From positions 289,034 to 353,033 of the forward strand of contig CAWBJY010000013.1 in NCBI GenBank assembly GCA_963789215.1: a stretch of 64,000 bases of DNA, read 5' to 3'. Position numbers and translations under genes: made by a program. Every line of letters starts with the position of its first letter. The first letter of the stretch is position 1. The notes beneath the pieces are model-generated. The model was not told the origin of the DNA. It made no database searches and was given only the letters and a program-made list of their open reading frames with translations. Positions 15,108 to 23,129 of this stretch are shown here, one piece after another. The stretch is from Phormidesmis sp963789215. Lineage in GTDB: Bacteria; Cyanobacteriota; Cyanobacteriia; Phormidesmidales; Phormidesmidaceae.

Positions 15108-16160
15108 CTACCGTTCGCCTACGGTTACAGCAACAGTCTGCATTTGCCCACCGCGCAGTAGTCGAACACTCATCGTTTGGCCGACGCTCTGTGGGTTCAA
15201 CAAAGCTTGCATTTGCCGCAGCGATTCGAGCGGCATATCGTCAATAGCAATCATCATGTCGCCCAGCACCATGCCCGCTTGGTCCGCAGCGCTATCCGAC
15301 TCTACGCTGATGACCATAATGCCTGCCGGCTGAGTCAGTTCGTGCTGTTGCTGAACGTTCTCTGGAAGCGCGACCATTTGCATCCCTAGGCCCAGATAGC
15401 CGCGTGATATTCTGCCTCGTTGCTGTAGCTGATCGACCACTCGATTGACGGTTGTAGCTGGAATAGTCAGTACGCTGCGGCGTGGGCCAAAAGTATTAAA
15501 GCCGACAACCTGGCCGCTGGCGTTAATCAGCGGGCATCCGGCGCTGCCTCTGCGCAGGTTGAGGCTAACCGCAATGCGTTGATCAAGCTGTCCGCCACTT
15601 TGCGATCGCCAAGGCCCGCTAATTTGGCTGACGATTCCTACGCTGGCAAACGTAGCAGTGGGCTGCTGGGTATTTTCGTCTGGGGAGGCTGCCGCTTGTT
15701 CTACTGAACGATCAGCTTGATCTACTGCCTGATTGACTGAGGATCGACGACCTCTGCCACCTCGGCCTCGGCCTCTAGTGCGATCGCCACCTCTATCACT
15801 ATTGAGCGTGCTGTTTAGCGCAGATTGACCCACCGTAGAAACCAGTTGGCCTAACGCGAGAGATTGCGAATCACCAAGGGGCGCGGTGGGTAGTTCAATC
15901 CCGTCAGGCAGAGAAAGGATGGCAATGTCCGTGGTAGTATCACTGCCTAATATTTCGGTTTGGCCGGTTTGGCCGCTAGGAAGGACGAGATGCAGACTAT
16001 CGCTAGGGTTAATCGCCTCGCAGGAAGTAACGATCAGTCCTTGCCGCCAGTGGATGCCAGTACTAGAAGAATGGCGGCCTTGAATCGATACGATTGAGCG
16101 ACTGACCTCGGCGATATTTTCTGAAAGTGCGGTAGAAAAAGATTCGAGTGGATTTGTCAT
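15108..16160 (-). CDS. HtrA-like PDZ protein lacking catalytic His and Ser
   Basis: A 350-residue protein with an S1C (HtrA/Deg) protease-like domain (about 15-245) and one C-terminal PDZ domain (about 255-350, GYLGLGMQM to MSVRLLRGGQMQ). The triad is broken: the TNxHV motif reads TSCEAI (Glu48 for His), the Asp is kept (TDIAIL, Asp78) and GNSGGP reads GSAGCP (Ala207 for Ser). No signal peptide or membrane anchor is seen, so it is probably cytoplasmic. A Gly/Arg-rich insertion (123-139) sits between the strands. Peptide binding without cleavage is the likeliest role. The LuxR gene follows immediately. Confidence 0.85.
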   Translation of the reverse strand: MTNPLESFSTALSENIAEVSRSIVSIQGRHSSSTGIHWRQGLIVTSCEAINPSDSLHLVLPSGQTGQTEILGSDTTTDIAILSLPDGIELPTAPLGDSQSLALGQLVSTVGQSALNSTLNSDRGGDRTRGRGRGGRGRRSSVNQAVDQADRSVEQAAASPDENTQQPTATFASVGIVSQISGPWRSQSGGQLDQRIAVSLNLRRGSAGCPLINASGQVVGFNTFGPRRSVLTIPATTVNRVVDQLQQRGRISRGYLGLGMQMVALPENVQQQHELTQPAGIMVISVESDSAADQAGMVLGDMMIAIDDMPLESLRQMQALLNPQSVGQTMSVRLLRGGQMQTVAVTVGER

Positions 16161-16261
16161 AATGGATGGTTTGCTATTGAGTCTTCTCCAGTTTGCGACG
16201 AGATAAAGCGCAGGACATCGCCGAGATGGGTAGGCGCTACCTAGCCAAATAGTTAGGATAC

Positions 16262-16287
16262 TCAGATTCTCGATTCAGATTCTCGAT
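16262..16287. repeat. Tandem duplication, 13 bp x2
   Basis: TCAGATTCTCGAT occurs at 16262-16274 and 16275-16287, between the divergent HtrA-like and CyanoP genes. Confidence 0.9.
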
Positions 16288-16387
16288 TCCACTACTAGCG
16301 GCTGAAATGTACTTTTGCGACTGGTATTTTTGCGATTTACCGCCTCATGGCACAATTAAAGTAGCTCTGGATATAGGGATTAGAAAG

Positions 16388-16936
16388 ATGTTGAAGCGAT
16401 TTGCTGCGCTGCTATTGGTTGTGCTGGCTTTGGGTTTACAAAGCTGCTCTACGAGTATCGCCAGTTTAGAGTCTTATGCAGATAGCTATGAGGGCTTTGA
16501 ATTCAAATACCCGACCGGGTGGGTAGCAGCAAATGTACCTAAAACAGACAACGGCCCGCAGACGGTGTTTCACGACATTATCAAAACAAGCGAAAACGTT
16601 AGCGTAGTGATTAGCCCGGTCTCTGACGGTAAAACGCTGCCAGATTTGGGAACGCCTTCGGAAGTGGGCTACAAGCTGTCTAAAAGTATCACGTCGCTTG
16701 CGCCGGATGACCGAAACGTAGAGCTAGTGAGTGCTCAGTCGTTTGAGGCGGGCGATAAGCTCTATTACATTTTGGAATATGTAGCAGATTTGCCTTCGGG
16801 AATGCGTCACGATTTGGCGAGCGTAATTGTGCGACGCGGCCAGCTCTATACGTTTAATGCGTCAATTCCTGAGAACAGATGGAAGACACTAAAAGACACG
16901 ATGAAGCAGACCGTGGCTTCTTTCTCGGTGTATTAG
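16388..16936 (+). CDS. PsbP/CyanoP-family thylakoid lipoprotein
   Basis: About 182 residues from the ATG at 16388; the frame extends upstream, but the lipoprotein signal (MLKRFAALLLVVLALGLQSC, Cys20) fixes this start. The mature domain has the PsbP pattern: YADSYEGFEFKYPTGWV near its beginning, then VVISPVSD and a C-terminal RWKTLKDTMKQTVASFSVY. CyanoP is an assembly factor or peripheral subunit of photosystem II on the lumenal side of thylakoids. Length and start motif agree with CyanoP. The Maf gene follows 52 bp downstream in the same direction. Confidence 0.85.
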   Translation: MLKRFAALLLVVLALGLQSCSTSIASLESYADSYEGFEFKYPTGWVAANVPKTDNGPQTVFHDIIKTSENVSVVISPVSDGKTLPDLGTPSEVGYKLSKSITSLAPDDRNVELVSAQSFEAGDKLYYILEYVADLPSGMRHDLASVIVRRGQLYTFNASIPENRWKTLKDTMKQTVASFSVY

Positions 16937-16988
16937 GAGCTAAAATAAGCCTCCGTCTTTTTTATCTTTTTCAAAGCGCTTTGACCCT

Positions 16989-17582
16989 ATGGCTGATATT
17001 CAATTTGTGTTGGCTTCGGCTTCAGTTGCTCGGCGTAAGCTACTCGTAGATGCAGGTATTCAGCCTTTTGTTTGCCCCAGCGCTTTTGATGAGGATGCAG
17101 TGCCCTTACGCGAAGCGTCTGAGCTAGTGAAAATACTGGCGCAGGGTAAAGCAGAAATGGTGGCTCCGCAGTTTCCGAGTTCGCTGGTGCTAGGCTGCGA
17201 TTCGGTGCTGTCGATTAATGGCACGATTTATGGAAAGCCGGAGAGTGAGGAAGAGGCGATCGCCCGCTGGAAAGACATGAGAGGTGGCTCTGGCGAGCTG
17301 CACACTGGCTATGCGCTGATTGCGCCGGGAAAACCGACGCTGGTACGATCTAAAATGACGCGCGTATTTTTCGCTAATCTATCCGATGAAGAAATAGCAG
17401 CCTACATCGCGACCGGTGAGCCGATGCATTGTGCGGGCGCGTTTGCGACAGATGGAAAGGGCAGCTTGTTTGTTGAGAAAATTGAGGGCTGTCACACCAA
17501 CGTGGTGGGCCTAAGCTTGCCGACGCTGCGGCAAATGATGGCAGAGCTAGGCTATCGGGCAATTGATTTCTGGGGACGTTAG
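16989..17582 (+). CDS. maf: Maf-family nucleoside triphosphate pyrophosphatase
   Basis: A 197-residue protein with the Maf/HAM1-like fold. The N-terminal substrate loop is LASASVARRKLLVDAG, and further motifs are LGCDSVLSINGTIYGKP and MHCAGAFATDGKG. Maf proteins hydrolyse dTTP, UTP or modified pyrimidine nucleotides to the monophosphate, a house-cleaning reaction also connected with septum formation. The first motif has VARR where many family members have PRR, a minor change. The length is normal. Confidence 0.88.
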   Translation: MADIQFVLASASVARRKLLVDAGIQPFVCPSAFDEDAVPLREASELVKILAQGKAEMVAPQFPSSLVLGCDSVLSINGTIYGKPESEEEAIARWKDMRGGSGELHTGYALIAPGKPTLVRSKMTRVFFANLSDEEIAAYIATGEPMHCAGAFATDGKGSLFVEKIEGCHTNVVGLSLPTLRQMMAELGYRAIDFWGR

Positions 17583-17595
17583 ACTTGTTTTTTGC

Positions 17596-17655
17596 AGGCC
17601 AATGTTATGGGCCAGTGTCATAGGCCATTTTTATCAGGCCAGTGTCATAGGCCAG
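17596..17655. repeat. Degenerate tandem repeats before the UPF0182 gene
   Basis: Three copies of a 17-19 bp unit of the type GGCCAGTGTCATAGGCCA lie in the 89-bp gap between maf and the UPF0182 gene. Each copy has GGCC at both ends, so the units can also fold on themselves. Confidence 0.8.
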
Positions 17656-17671
17656 CGCAGCAGGACGACCG

Positions 17672-20671
17672 ATGGCTAGAGTTGAAGAACGATATCAGCG
17701 GCCACGCTTCCTAGGCAGTCGCTTGTTTGAGTGGGCGTTCTCGTCCGCCGGATCTACCTGGCTAATAGCCGCTGTGTTCATTTCGATCTCGGCCTATGTC
17801 GCAACCTATTACTGGGCCGAAAGCCTGTGGTTTGCCGAACTAAATTTTGCCGACGCGTTTCGGGTGCGATCGCTCGCTCAGCTCGGCATAGGCTTCTTCG
17901 TTTTTGCCGCGAGCCTGGGCTTTGCGCTGTTTAATCTCAATATTGAAAAACGCTTCGAGTTTAATGAAAGCTGCCTGCTGCCCAACCAGTCCAACTTACG
18001 AGCAGGGCTAGGACTAAGGCTACTGCTGCCGCTGCTGCTAGGACTAGGCATGACGGTCGGCGGCGCACTGCTATATCACGTTGAGCTAGCGGTCATTGAG
18101 GTGCGGATGATTCGAGCGCCGATTCCGGTGCCGTTAGGGCTGAACTTTCATAACAACTGGTTGCTGGTGCAGCGATTAGCCGGACAGCCGTTGGAGCTGA
18201 GTTTGGTGATAGCCAGTGCGATCGCAATGCTTGCCTTTCCCAAAACTTTAATCAGACTAGGCGCAGTAGCCCTAAGCGTTAGCTTTGCCATTATCGCCGC
18301 CGAAGAATGGGCCAGAATCGTCCCGGCCATTAATCCCACCCTGTTCAATCAGGTCGATCCACTCTTTAACGAAGATCTCAGCTACTACATTTTCCGGCTG
18401 CCGTTCTGGGAGCTAATCGAGATTTGGCTATCAGGAATGCTGCTATTTCTGCTATCAGGCGCGGCGCTAGAGTACCTTCTGGCGGGCAATACCCTGAGTC
18501 AGGGCCGGTTTTCGGGATTTTCGGGCGCACAGCAGCGGCATTTGTACTCGCTAGCGGCGGGCCTGCTAGGGGTAACTGCGTTAGGACACTGGCTTAGCCG
18601 CTACGAGCTGCTGTACTCGCCGCAGGGCGTTAGCTATGGGGCGAGCTTTACCGATGTCCATATTAATTTGCCGGTCAACGTAGCGCTTAGCATCCTATCG
18701 CTAGCGCTAGCGTTGGCGTTGCTTTGGCGAACGGCAGTGTGGCCCCATTCCGTTTCTCAAAAGCGCATCCTCAGAGCTAGAGCAGTGGTCGGTGCGCTTT
18801 CGCTTTACCTAATATTTGCGCTAGTTGGCAATACGCTAGCGCCCTGGTTAGTGCAGCGCCTAGTCGTACAGCCCAACGAACTACTTAGAGAAATTCCCTA
18901 CATTGAGCGGACAATTGCGTTCTCGCGAGAGGCCTTTGGTCTAGCCGATATTGAAACGCGAGATTTTGACCCGCGCGGTACGCTGACTGCCGCAGATTTA
19001 GAAGAGAACGCGCTAACCATTCGCAATATTCGCCTGTGGGATACACGGCCCCTACTGGAGTCGAACCGGCAGCTCCAGCAGATCCGGCTGTACTACGAGT
19101 TTGCCGATGCCGATGTAGATCGCTACACCCTAAAAGGAACGGTGCCCGGCGAGCTAGATCGACGACAGGTACTGATCTCAGCGCGCGAGCTAGATTATAA
19201 ACAGGTGCCCGAGGCTGCGCAAACCTGGGTGAACGAGCATCTAACCTACACGCACGGCTACGGGTTTACGATGAGTCCAGTAAATACGGCTGGAGCAGGC
19301 GGTCTGCCAGACTACTTTATTAAAGATATTGCGCATAATGCGAGCAATTCAGCGGTGCGTCAGTCAATTCCGGTGGGCAAGCCTCGGCTCTATTTTGGCG
19401 AGCTAACGAATACCTACGTAATGACCAATACTGAGGTGCCCGAGCTGGACTATCCAGAGGGCAGCGACAACGTATACAACACCTACGACGGTGAGGGCGG
19501 TATCAACTTGGGGCCGTTTTGGAAGCGACTGCTGTTTGCAAAGCATCTAGGCGACTGGAAGATGCTGTTAACAGATGATTTTACGCCCGCCACGAAGCTG
19601 ATGTATCGGCGCAATATAAAGCAGAGAGTGCAGCAGATTGCGCCGTTTTTGCAGTTTGATAAAGACCCGTACCTGGTAGTAGCAGATGCGAAAGGGGCCT
19701 ATACCGAGCCTAAAGCAGAGTCGGGCGAAAACTACATGTACTGGATGATAGACGCTTATACAACGAGCGATCGCTATCCCTACTCCGATCCGATGGACAA
19801 CAGTTTTAACTACATTCGCAATTCAGTAAAAGTTGTTGTAGATGCCTATAACGGTTCGGTTCACTTTTACATTGCAGACCAGAGCGATCCTATTATTCAA
19901 AGTTGGGCGCAGATTTTTCCCAACATGTTCAAGCCGCTGTCCGAGATGCCGCCTACGCTAGCAGCGCACATCCGCTATCCGCAAGATTTTTCTACCGTGC
20001 AGTCAAACCATCTGCTGACCTACCACATGACCGATCCGCAGGTGTTCTACAACCGAGAAGACCAGTGGCGAGCGCCCAATGAAATCTATGCGAATGAAGA
20101 ACAGATCGTAGAACCGTATTACCTCATTATGGAGTTGCCCGGTGAGAATGCCGGTGAGTTTGTGCTGCTGCGTCCCTTTACGCCCGCCCAGCGAAACAAC
20201 CTGGTGGCCTGGCTAGCGGCGCGTTCGGACGGCGACCAGTACGGCCGCCAGTTACTCTATCAGTTTCCCAAGCAGGAGTTGGTGTTTGGCCCCGAGCAGA
20301 TAGAGGCCCGGATTAACCAGGAGCCAGAGATTTCTCAGCGCATCTCGCTTTGGAATACGCAGGGGTCGCGGGCAAACCAGGGAAATCTGTTGGTAATTCC
20401 GATTGAAGATTCTTTGCTGTATGTAGAGCCGCTGTATTTAGAAGCTGAGCAAAACAGATTGCCCATTCTAGCGCGGGTAATCGTTGCCTACAAGAACAGA
20501 ATCGCAATGGCTAATACGCTCAATCAGGCGCTAGATGCAATCTTTAACCGACCTGAGCGTGACAGCCCGGTCATCTTACGAGACTTAGACGCGCAAGGCG
20601 GTACAGACGATGTTTTAGTACCCAATGCTCAAGATCCAGGCGTTGAAGGCATAGCCCCCTCTGGCGGTTAG
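17672..20671 (+). CDS. UPF0182 family membrane protein
   Basis: A 999-residue protein. The first ~380 residues carry about seven to eight hydrophobic segments (for example STWLIAAVFISISAYVATYYWA, LLLPLLLGLGMTVGGALLYHV, LSILSLALALALLWRTAVWP). The remaining ~600 residues form a large soluble domain, probably on the outside, with strongly conserved stretches (THGYGFTMSPVN, YYLIMELPGE, EFVLLRPFTPAQRNN). UPF0182 proteins are widespread in actinobacteria and cyanobacteria and their role is unknown. The length fits the family (about 900-1000). The gene follows maf after a tandem-repeat region. Confidence 0.9.
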   Translation: MARVEERYQRPRFLGSRLFEWAFSSAGSTWLIAAVFISISAYVATYYWAESLWFAELNFADAFRVRSLAQLGIGFFVFAASLGFALFNLNIEKRFEFNESCLLPNQSNLRAGLGLRLLLPLLLGLGMTVGGALLYHVELAVIEVRMIRAPIPVPLGLNFHNNWLLVQRLAGQPLELSLVIASAIAMLAFPKTLIRLGAVALSVSFAIIAAEEWARIVPAINPTLFNQVDPLFNEDLSYYIFRLPFWELIEIWLSGMLLFLLSGAALEYLLAGNTLSQGRFSGFSGAQQRHLYSLAAGLLGVTALGHWLSRYELLYSPQGVSYGASFTDVHINLPVNVALSILSLALALALLWRTAVWPHSVSQKRILRARAVVGALSLYLIFALVGNTLAPWLVQRLVVQPNELLREIPYIERTIAFSREAFGLADIETRDFDPRGTLTAADLEENALTIRNIRLWDTRPLLESNRQLQQIRLYYEFADADVDRYTLKGTVPGELDRRQVLISARELDYKQVPEAAQTWVNEHLTYTHGYGFTMSPVNTAGAGGLPDYFIKDIAHNASNSAVRQSIPVGKPRLYFGELTNTYVMTNTEVPELDYPEGSDNVYNTYDGEGGINLGPFWKRLLFAKHLGDWKMLLTDDFTPATKLMYRRNIKQRVQQIAPFLQFDKDPYLVVADAKGAYTEPKAESGENYMYWMIDAYTTSDRYPYSDPMDNSFNYIRNSVKVVVDAYNGSVHFYIADQSDPIIQSWAQIFPNMFKPLSEMPPTLAAHIRYPQDFSTVQSNHLLTYHMTDPQVFYNREDQWRAPNEIYANEEQIVEPYYLIMELPGENAGEFVLLRPFTPAQRNNLVAWLAARSDGDQYGRQLLYQFPKQELVFGPEQIEARINQEPEISQRISLWNTQGSRANQGNLLVIPIEDSLLYVEPLYLEAEQNRLPILARVIVAYKNRIAMANTLNQALDAIFNRPERDSPVILRDLDAQGGTDDVLVPNAQDPGVEGIAPSGG

Positions 20672-20701
20672 GCTACGGTTGGGTTTGCTTTACAGGCTGA
20701 G

Positions 20702-20890
20702 TTAAAGACTTTCCTGTTTAAGCTGGTTAATCGCTTCGAGGGTAAGTCCGGTTGTTGCGCTAATGGTTTCGATGGGGAGCTTATTGAGGAGCGATCGCGC
20801 AATTGCCGATCGGGTCTTTATAGCGGCTCTAGCTTCAGCACCGCCTGCTTGTATGGCATATCGAATAGCGTTGCAATCTATTGTGGCGTT
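20702..20890 (-). pseudogene. C-terminal remnant of an Rpn-family nuclease/transposase-like gene
   Basis: On the minus strand a 62-codon open stretch ends at 20702 and starts right after a stop (20893-20891) with no usable start codon. It reads like the C terminus of Rpn-family (PD-(D/E)XK, DUF4351-type) proteins: AIQAGGAEARAAIKTRSAIA, then LLNKLPIETISATTGLTLEA and NQLKQESL. The catalytic part is missing, so this is a decayed leftover of a mobile-associated gene. The identification rests on pattern only. Confidence 0.5.
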
Positions 20891-20909
20891 TCAAGCTCGT
20901 AGATTTTTG

Positions 20910-21467
20910 TCATCCATCGCCCAAATCAGTAGCCTGCTGTACAGAGTAGTCAGGTTGAGCGATCGCACTCATCCGATCAAACATTTTGTCCTGAATCTGC
21001 CGGCCTTTCTTTACGCCTAGCTTCAGCAGCGTCCCTGGCCCCGGCACCACCTTCATCCCTAGCTGCTGCATCATCGACAGGCGATCGCCCATGCCCCAGT
21101 GCTCCACAATTTTGCTATAGCTCACCCGGTCAATATGCATAATCGCAAAGCGCACCGATTTTCCCGTCGGCGGAATGCCCCTAAACTCTCCTAAATGAGT
21201 CCCGGTAAAAAAGCCGCTAGTCGTCACCCGATCTCGATGGGCAATTATTTGATCAAAAATATGCTGTCCGTCAGGAAAAGCCTCATACACTTCGCGGCCC
21301 ATCAGAGCAAACTCAGCGCTCGACAAAGGCCGCTCTATACCCGCCATATGCGCCACTAGCTCAGGCGAAAGCAGCCTCAATCCTTCGGAGAGCCGCCGAT
21401 GGTCAAACGACTTGTAAAACTGCGTGACCAGCGCTTTATTTTGAATAGCCAGTAAATCGTTAAACAT
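20910..21467 (-). CDS. SnoaL-like (ester cyclase-type) protein
   Basis: About 185 residues from the ATG at 21467; the frame continues to a TTG at 21497. The pattern NKALVTQFYKSFDHRRLSEG, AFPDGQHIFDQIIAHRDRV, GEFRGIPPTGKSVRF and DRVSYSKIVEHWGMGDRLSM fits the SnoaL-like polyketide cyclase branch of the NTF2 fold. In this branch the His-Asp pair and a hydrophobic pocket are typical, but many members are not cyclases, so the substrate is unknown. An uncharacterised basic C-terminal extension of about 45 residues follows the domain. It stands alone. Confidence 0.75.
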   Translation of the reverse strand: MFNDLLAIQNKALVTQFYKSFDHRRLSEGLRLLSPELVAHMAGIERPLSSAEFALMGREVYEAFPDGQHIFDQIIAHRDRVTTSGFFTGTHLGEFRGIPPTGKSVRFAIMHIDRVSYSKIVEHWGMGDRLSMMQQLGMKVVPGPGTLLKLGVKKGRQIQDKMFDRMSAIAQPDYSVQQATDLGDG

Positions 21468-21598
21468 AGGCGATCGCAGCAAGCCCCGAGAAGACAAATA
21501 GCTGGAAAAATATAAAAGGAAGTACTAACAGCATACTTTTTATGCGCTTAGGTAGGCCACGCGTTTGTGCATTCGCCCATACACAGAACCACACTAGG

Positions 21599-21634
21599 TA
21601 AAGTGCGCAAAGCTAGTAAAGTGCGCAAAGCTAT
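21599..21634. repeat. Tandem duplication, 18 bp x2
   Basis: TAAAGTGCGCAAAGCTAG at 21599-21616 is repeated with one changed base at 21617-21634, 35 bp before the DUF4399 start. Confidence 0.9.
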
Positions 21635-21668
21635 AGGATAGAAAGACACTTGCTACCAAACGTCTGCT

Positions 21669-22151
21669 ATGGCTTTTCTTCCCTCACTGCGTCGCTACGC
21701 TCAACTTGCCGCAAGCGCTATGCTCGCTTTCTCAATCCTATTAGCCCCTGTCGGACTCACAGGTGCTGCTTCGGCTCAAGCGATCGCCGCTAACCTTTCC
21801 CCCGCGCCCGAAACCGCTCGCGCCTATCTGATAGAACCTAGCGATGGTCAAACCGTACCAGAAGAATTCGCCGTCAAATTTGGCCTTGTAGGAATGGGCA
21901 TTGCCCCAGCAGGCATTGACAAAGCGGGCACCGGGCATCATCACCTGCTCATCGATCTAGACGTAGATCCCGACTTCACCGAACCACTACCAGCAACTGC
22001 CAATATCAAACACTTCGGAGGCGGCCAGACCGAAACAATGCTCAATCTGCCACCCGGAGAACACACCTTGCAGCTACTGCTAGGTAACTACAGCCACATC
22101 CCGCACGACCACCCCGTTCTTTCAGACAAAATTGAGATTACGGTAGAGTAA
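21669..22151 (+). CDS. DUF4399 domain exported protein
   Basis: A 160-residue protein with a Sec signal peptide (core MLAFSILLAPVGLTGAASA, cleavage probably near AQA at 36-38). The mature part is one DUF4399 domain: YLIEPSDGQTVPEEFAVKFG, GTGHHHLLIDLD, KHFGGGQTE and PPGEHTLQLLLGNYSHIPHD. The many His residues (HHH, HIPHDHP) suggest metal binding, but the function of the family is not established. The ATG is at 21669. No operon partner. Confidence 0.85.
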   Translation: MAFLPSLRRYAQLAASAMLAFSILLAPVGLTGAASAQAIAANLSPAPETARAYLIEPSDGQTVPEEFAVKFGLVGMGIAPAGIDKAGTGHHHLLIDLDVDPDFTEPLPATANIKHFGGGQTETMLNLPPGEHTLQLLLGNYSHIPHDHPVLSDKIEITVE

Positions 22152-22373
22152 AGCGTTAGAATAAAAAACCTGAAGACCTTGCATCTTTTCAAAAGACTAA
22201 AGGTGGCTTGAAAGAGCAACCGCCTTTAATCTTCGTCATTGTTTCCAGACATATTGCTTTTAGATATGTCATCTTTAGCATCTTATTTTCGAGCCGGTTG
22301 TTCGTCTCTATCGAACCCGCTCCTAAATTGTTACCAAATCAAAACATTACAGCAATCGGCCAGGAATACTTCC

Positions 22374-22622
22374 ATGTCAAACACCTTGGAGAAGCAGCTT
22401 AGAGCAGAGGTCTTAAAAAGGCAGCAAGAAAAAAAACAGCAAGAGAGAATTAAACCTAGAAAAAATAAGATGCTCATACTGTTAGTAGCCATAGCAACAC
22501 TAAGTCTTGTCGTTAGTTTGAGCAGGTGGCAAATGGCGAAATCTGCGCCCGCCCAGCTCAATCAACCTGCGCCAAGAGGCGAAGGACAAAGCCCCAATGC
22601 CTATGAGCTAGAAACTATATAA
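22374..22622 (+). CDS. Small single-helix membrane protein
   Basis: About 82 residues from the ATG at 22374, preceded by CAGGAA at good spacing. The frame extends upstream to 22239 but that part looks non-coding. A charged N terminus (KRQQEKKQQERIKPRKNK) is followed by one transmembrane helix (MLILLVAIATLSLVVSLSRW) and a short Pro/Gln-rich tail. No family recognised. Its stop abuts a 16-bp tandem repeat. Confidence 0.55.
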   Translation: MSNTLEKQLRAEVLKRQQEKKQQERIKPRKNKMLILLVAIATLSLVVSLSRWQMAKSAPAQLNQPAPRGEGQSPNAYELETI

Positions 22623-22630
22623 TTCAGAAA

Positions 22631-22694
22631 TAGATAGTTCAGAAATTAGATAGTTCAGAAATTAGATAGTTCAGAAATTAGATAGCTCAGAAAT
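22631..22694. repeat. Tandem repeat, 16 bp x4
   Basis: TAGATAGTTCAGAAAT occurs at 22631-22646, 22647-22662, 22663-22678 and with one change at 22679-22694, with partial copies on both sides (22621-22716). The array begins just after the stop of the small membrane protein. Confidence 0.92.
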
Positions 22695-22716
22695 CAAATC
22701 AGAAATCAAATAGTTC

Positions 22717-23129
22717 AAAAGCTGTACAAGCTGAAATAAGAATTGAGCAGCCTGCTGAGAAAAATGACTACACTGATGCGTTTTTATATCGATCAAACCA
22801 GCTTTTTATAGGTGGGTTAACTCTGTCCGTAGGCAGAAAACCCAAGAAGACAAGAGCAGTTTATATCTTTAGCTTTGGCAATAGCGCTATGCTATTGGCG
22901 CTGAGCGTTTGTCAGGTTTACTACCCTTTAACCAGGTAAAACCACTGGGTTTAATGCTCGCGTTTGAAGCGTAAATACAGCTGTTTAAGTTTGAATACTT
23001 AGGTTTAAGCGGTTAGCGTTGACTATCTAAATTTGAAAATTTAGATTTGAACACCTAGAATTAAGCGTTTGAGGCTTCCTTGTCTTTTCAAGGGAGCTGA
23101 TACAGTCTGCTCTCTCATACGCTTTTCCC
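22717..23129. other. Intergenic region before glgX
   Basis: About 410 bp without a gene. From 22960 to 23070 the DNA contains several variants of TTTGAATACTTAGGTTTAAG/TTTGAAAATTTAGATTTGAA, a degenerate AT-rich repeat. No RNA gene was recognised; the glgX promoter should lie here. Confidence 0.5.

Noticed and set aside
22621..22716. Possible CRISPR-like array
   Set aside because: The 16-bp units are directly contiguous with no spacers; it is a simple tandem repeat.
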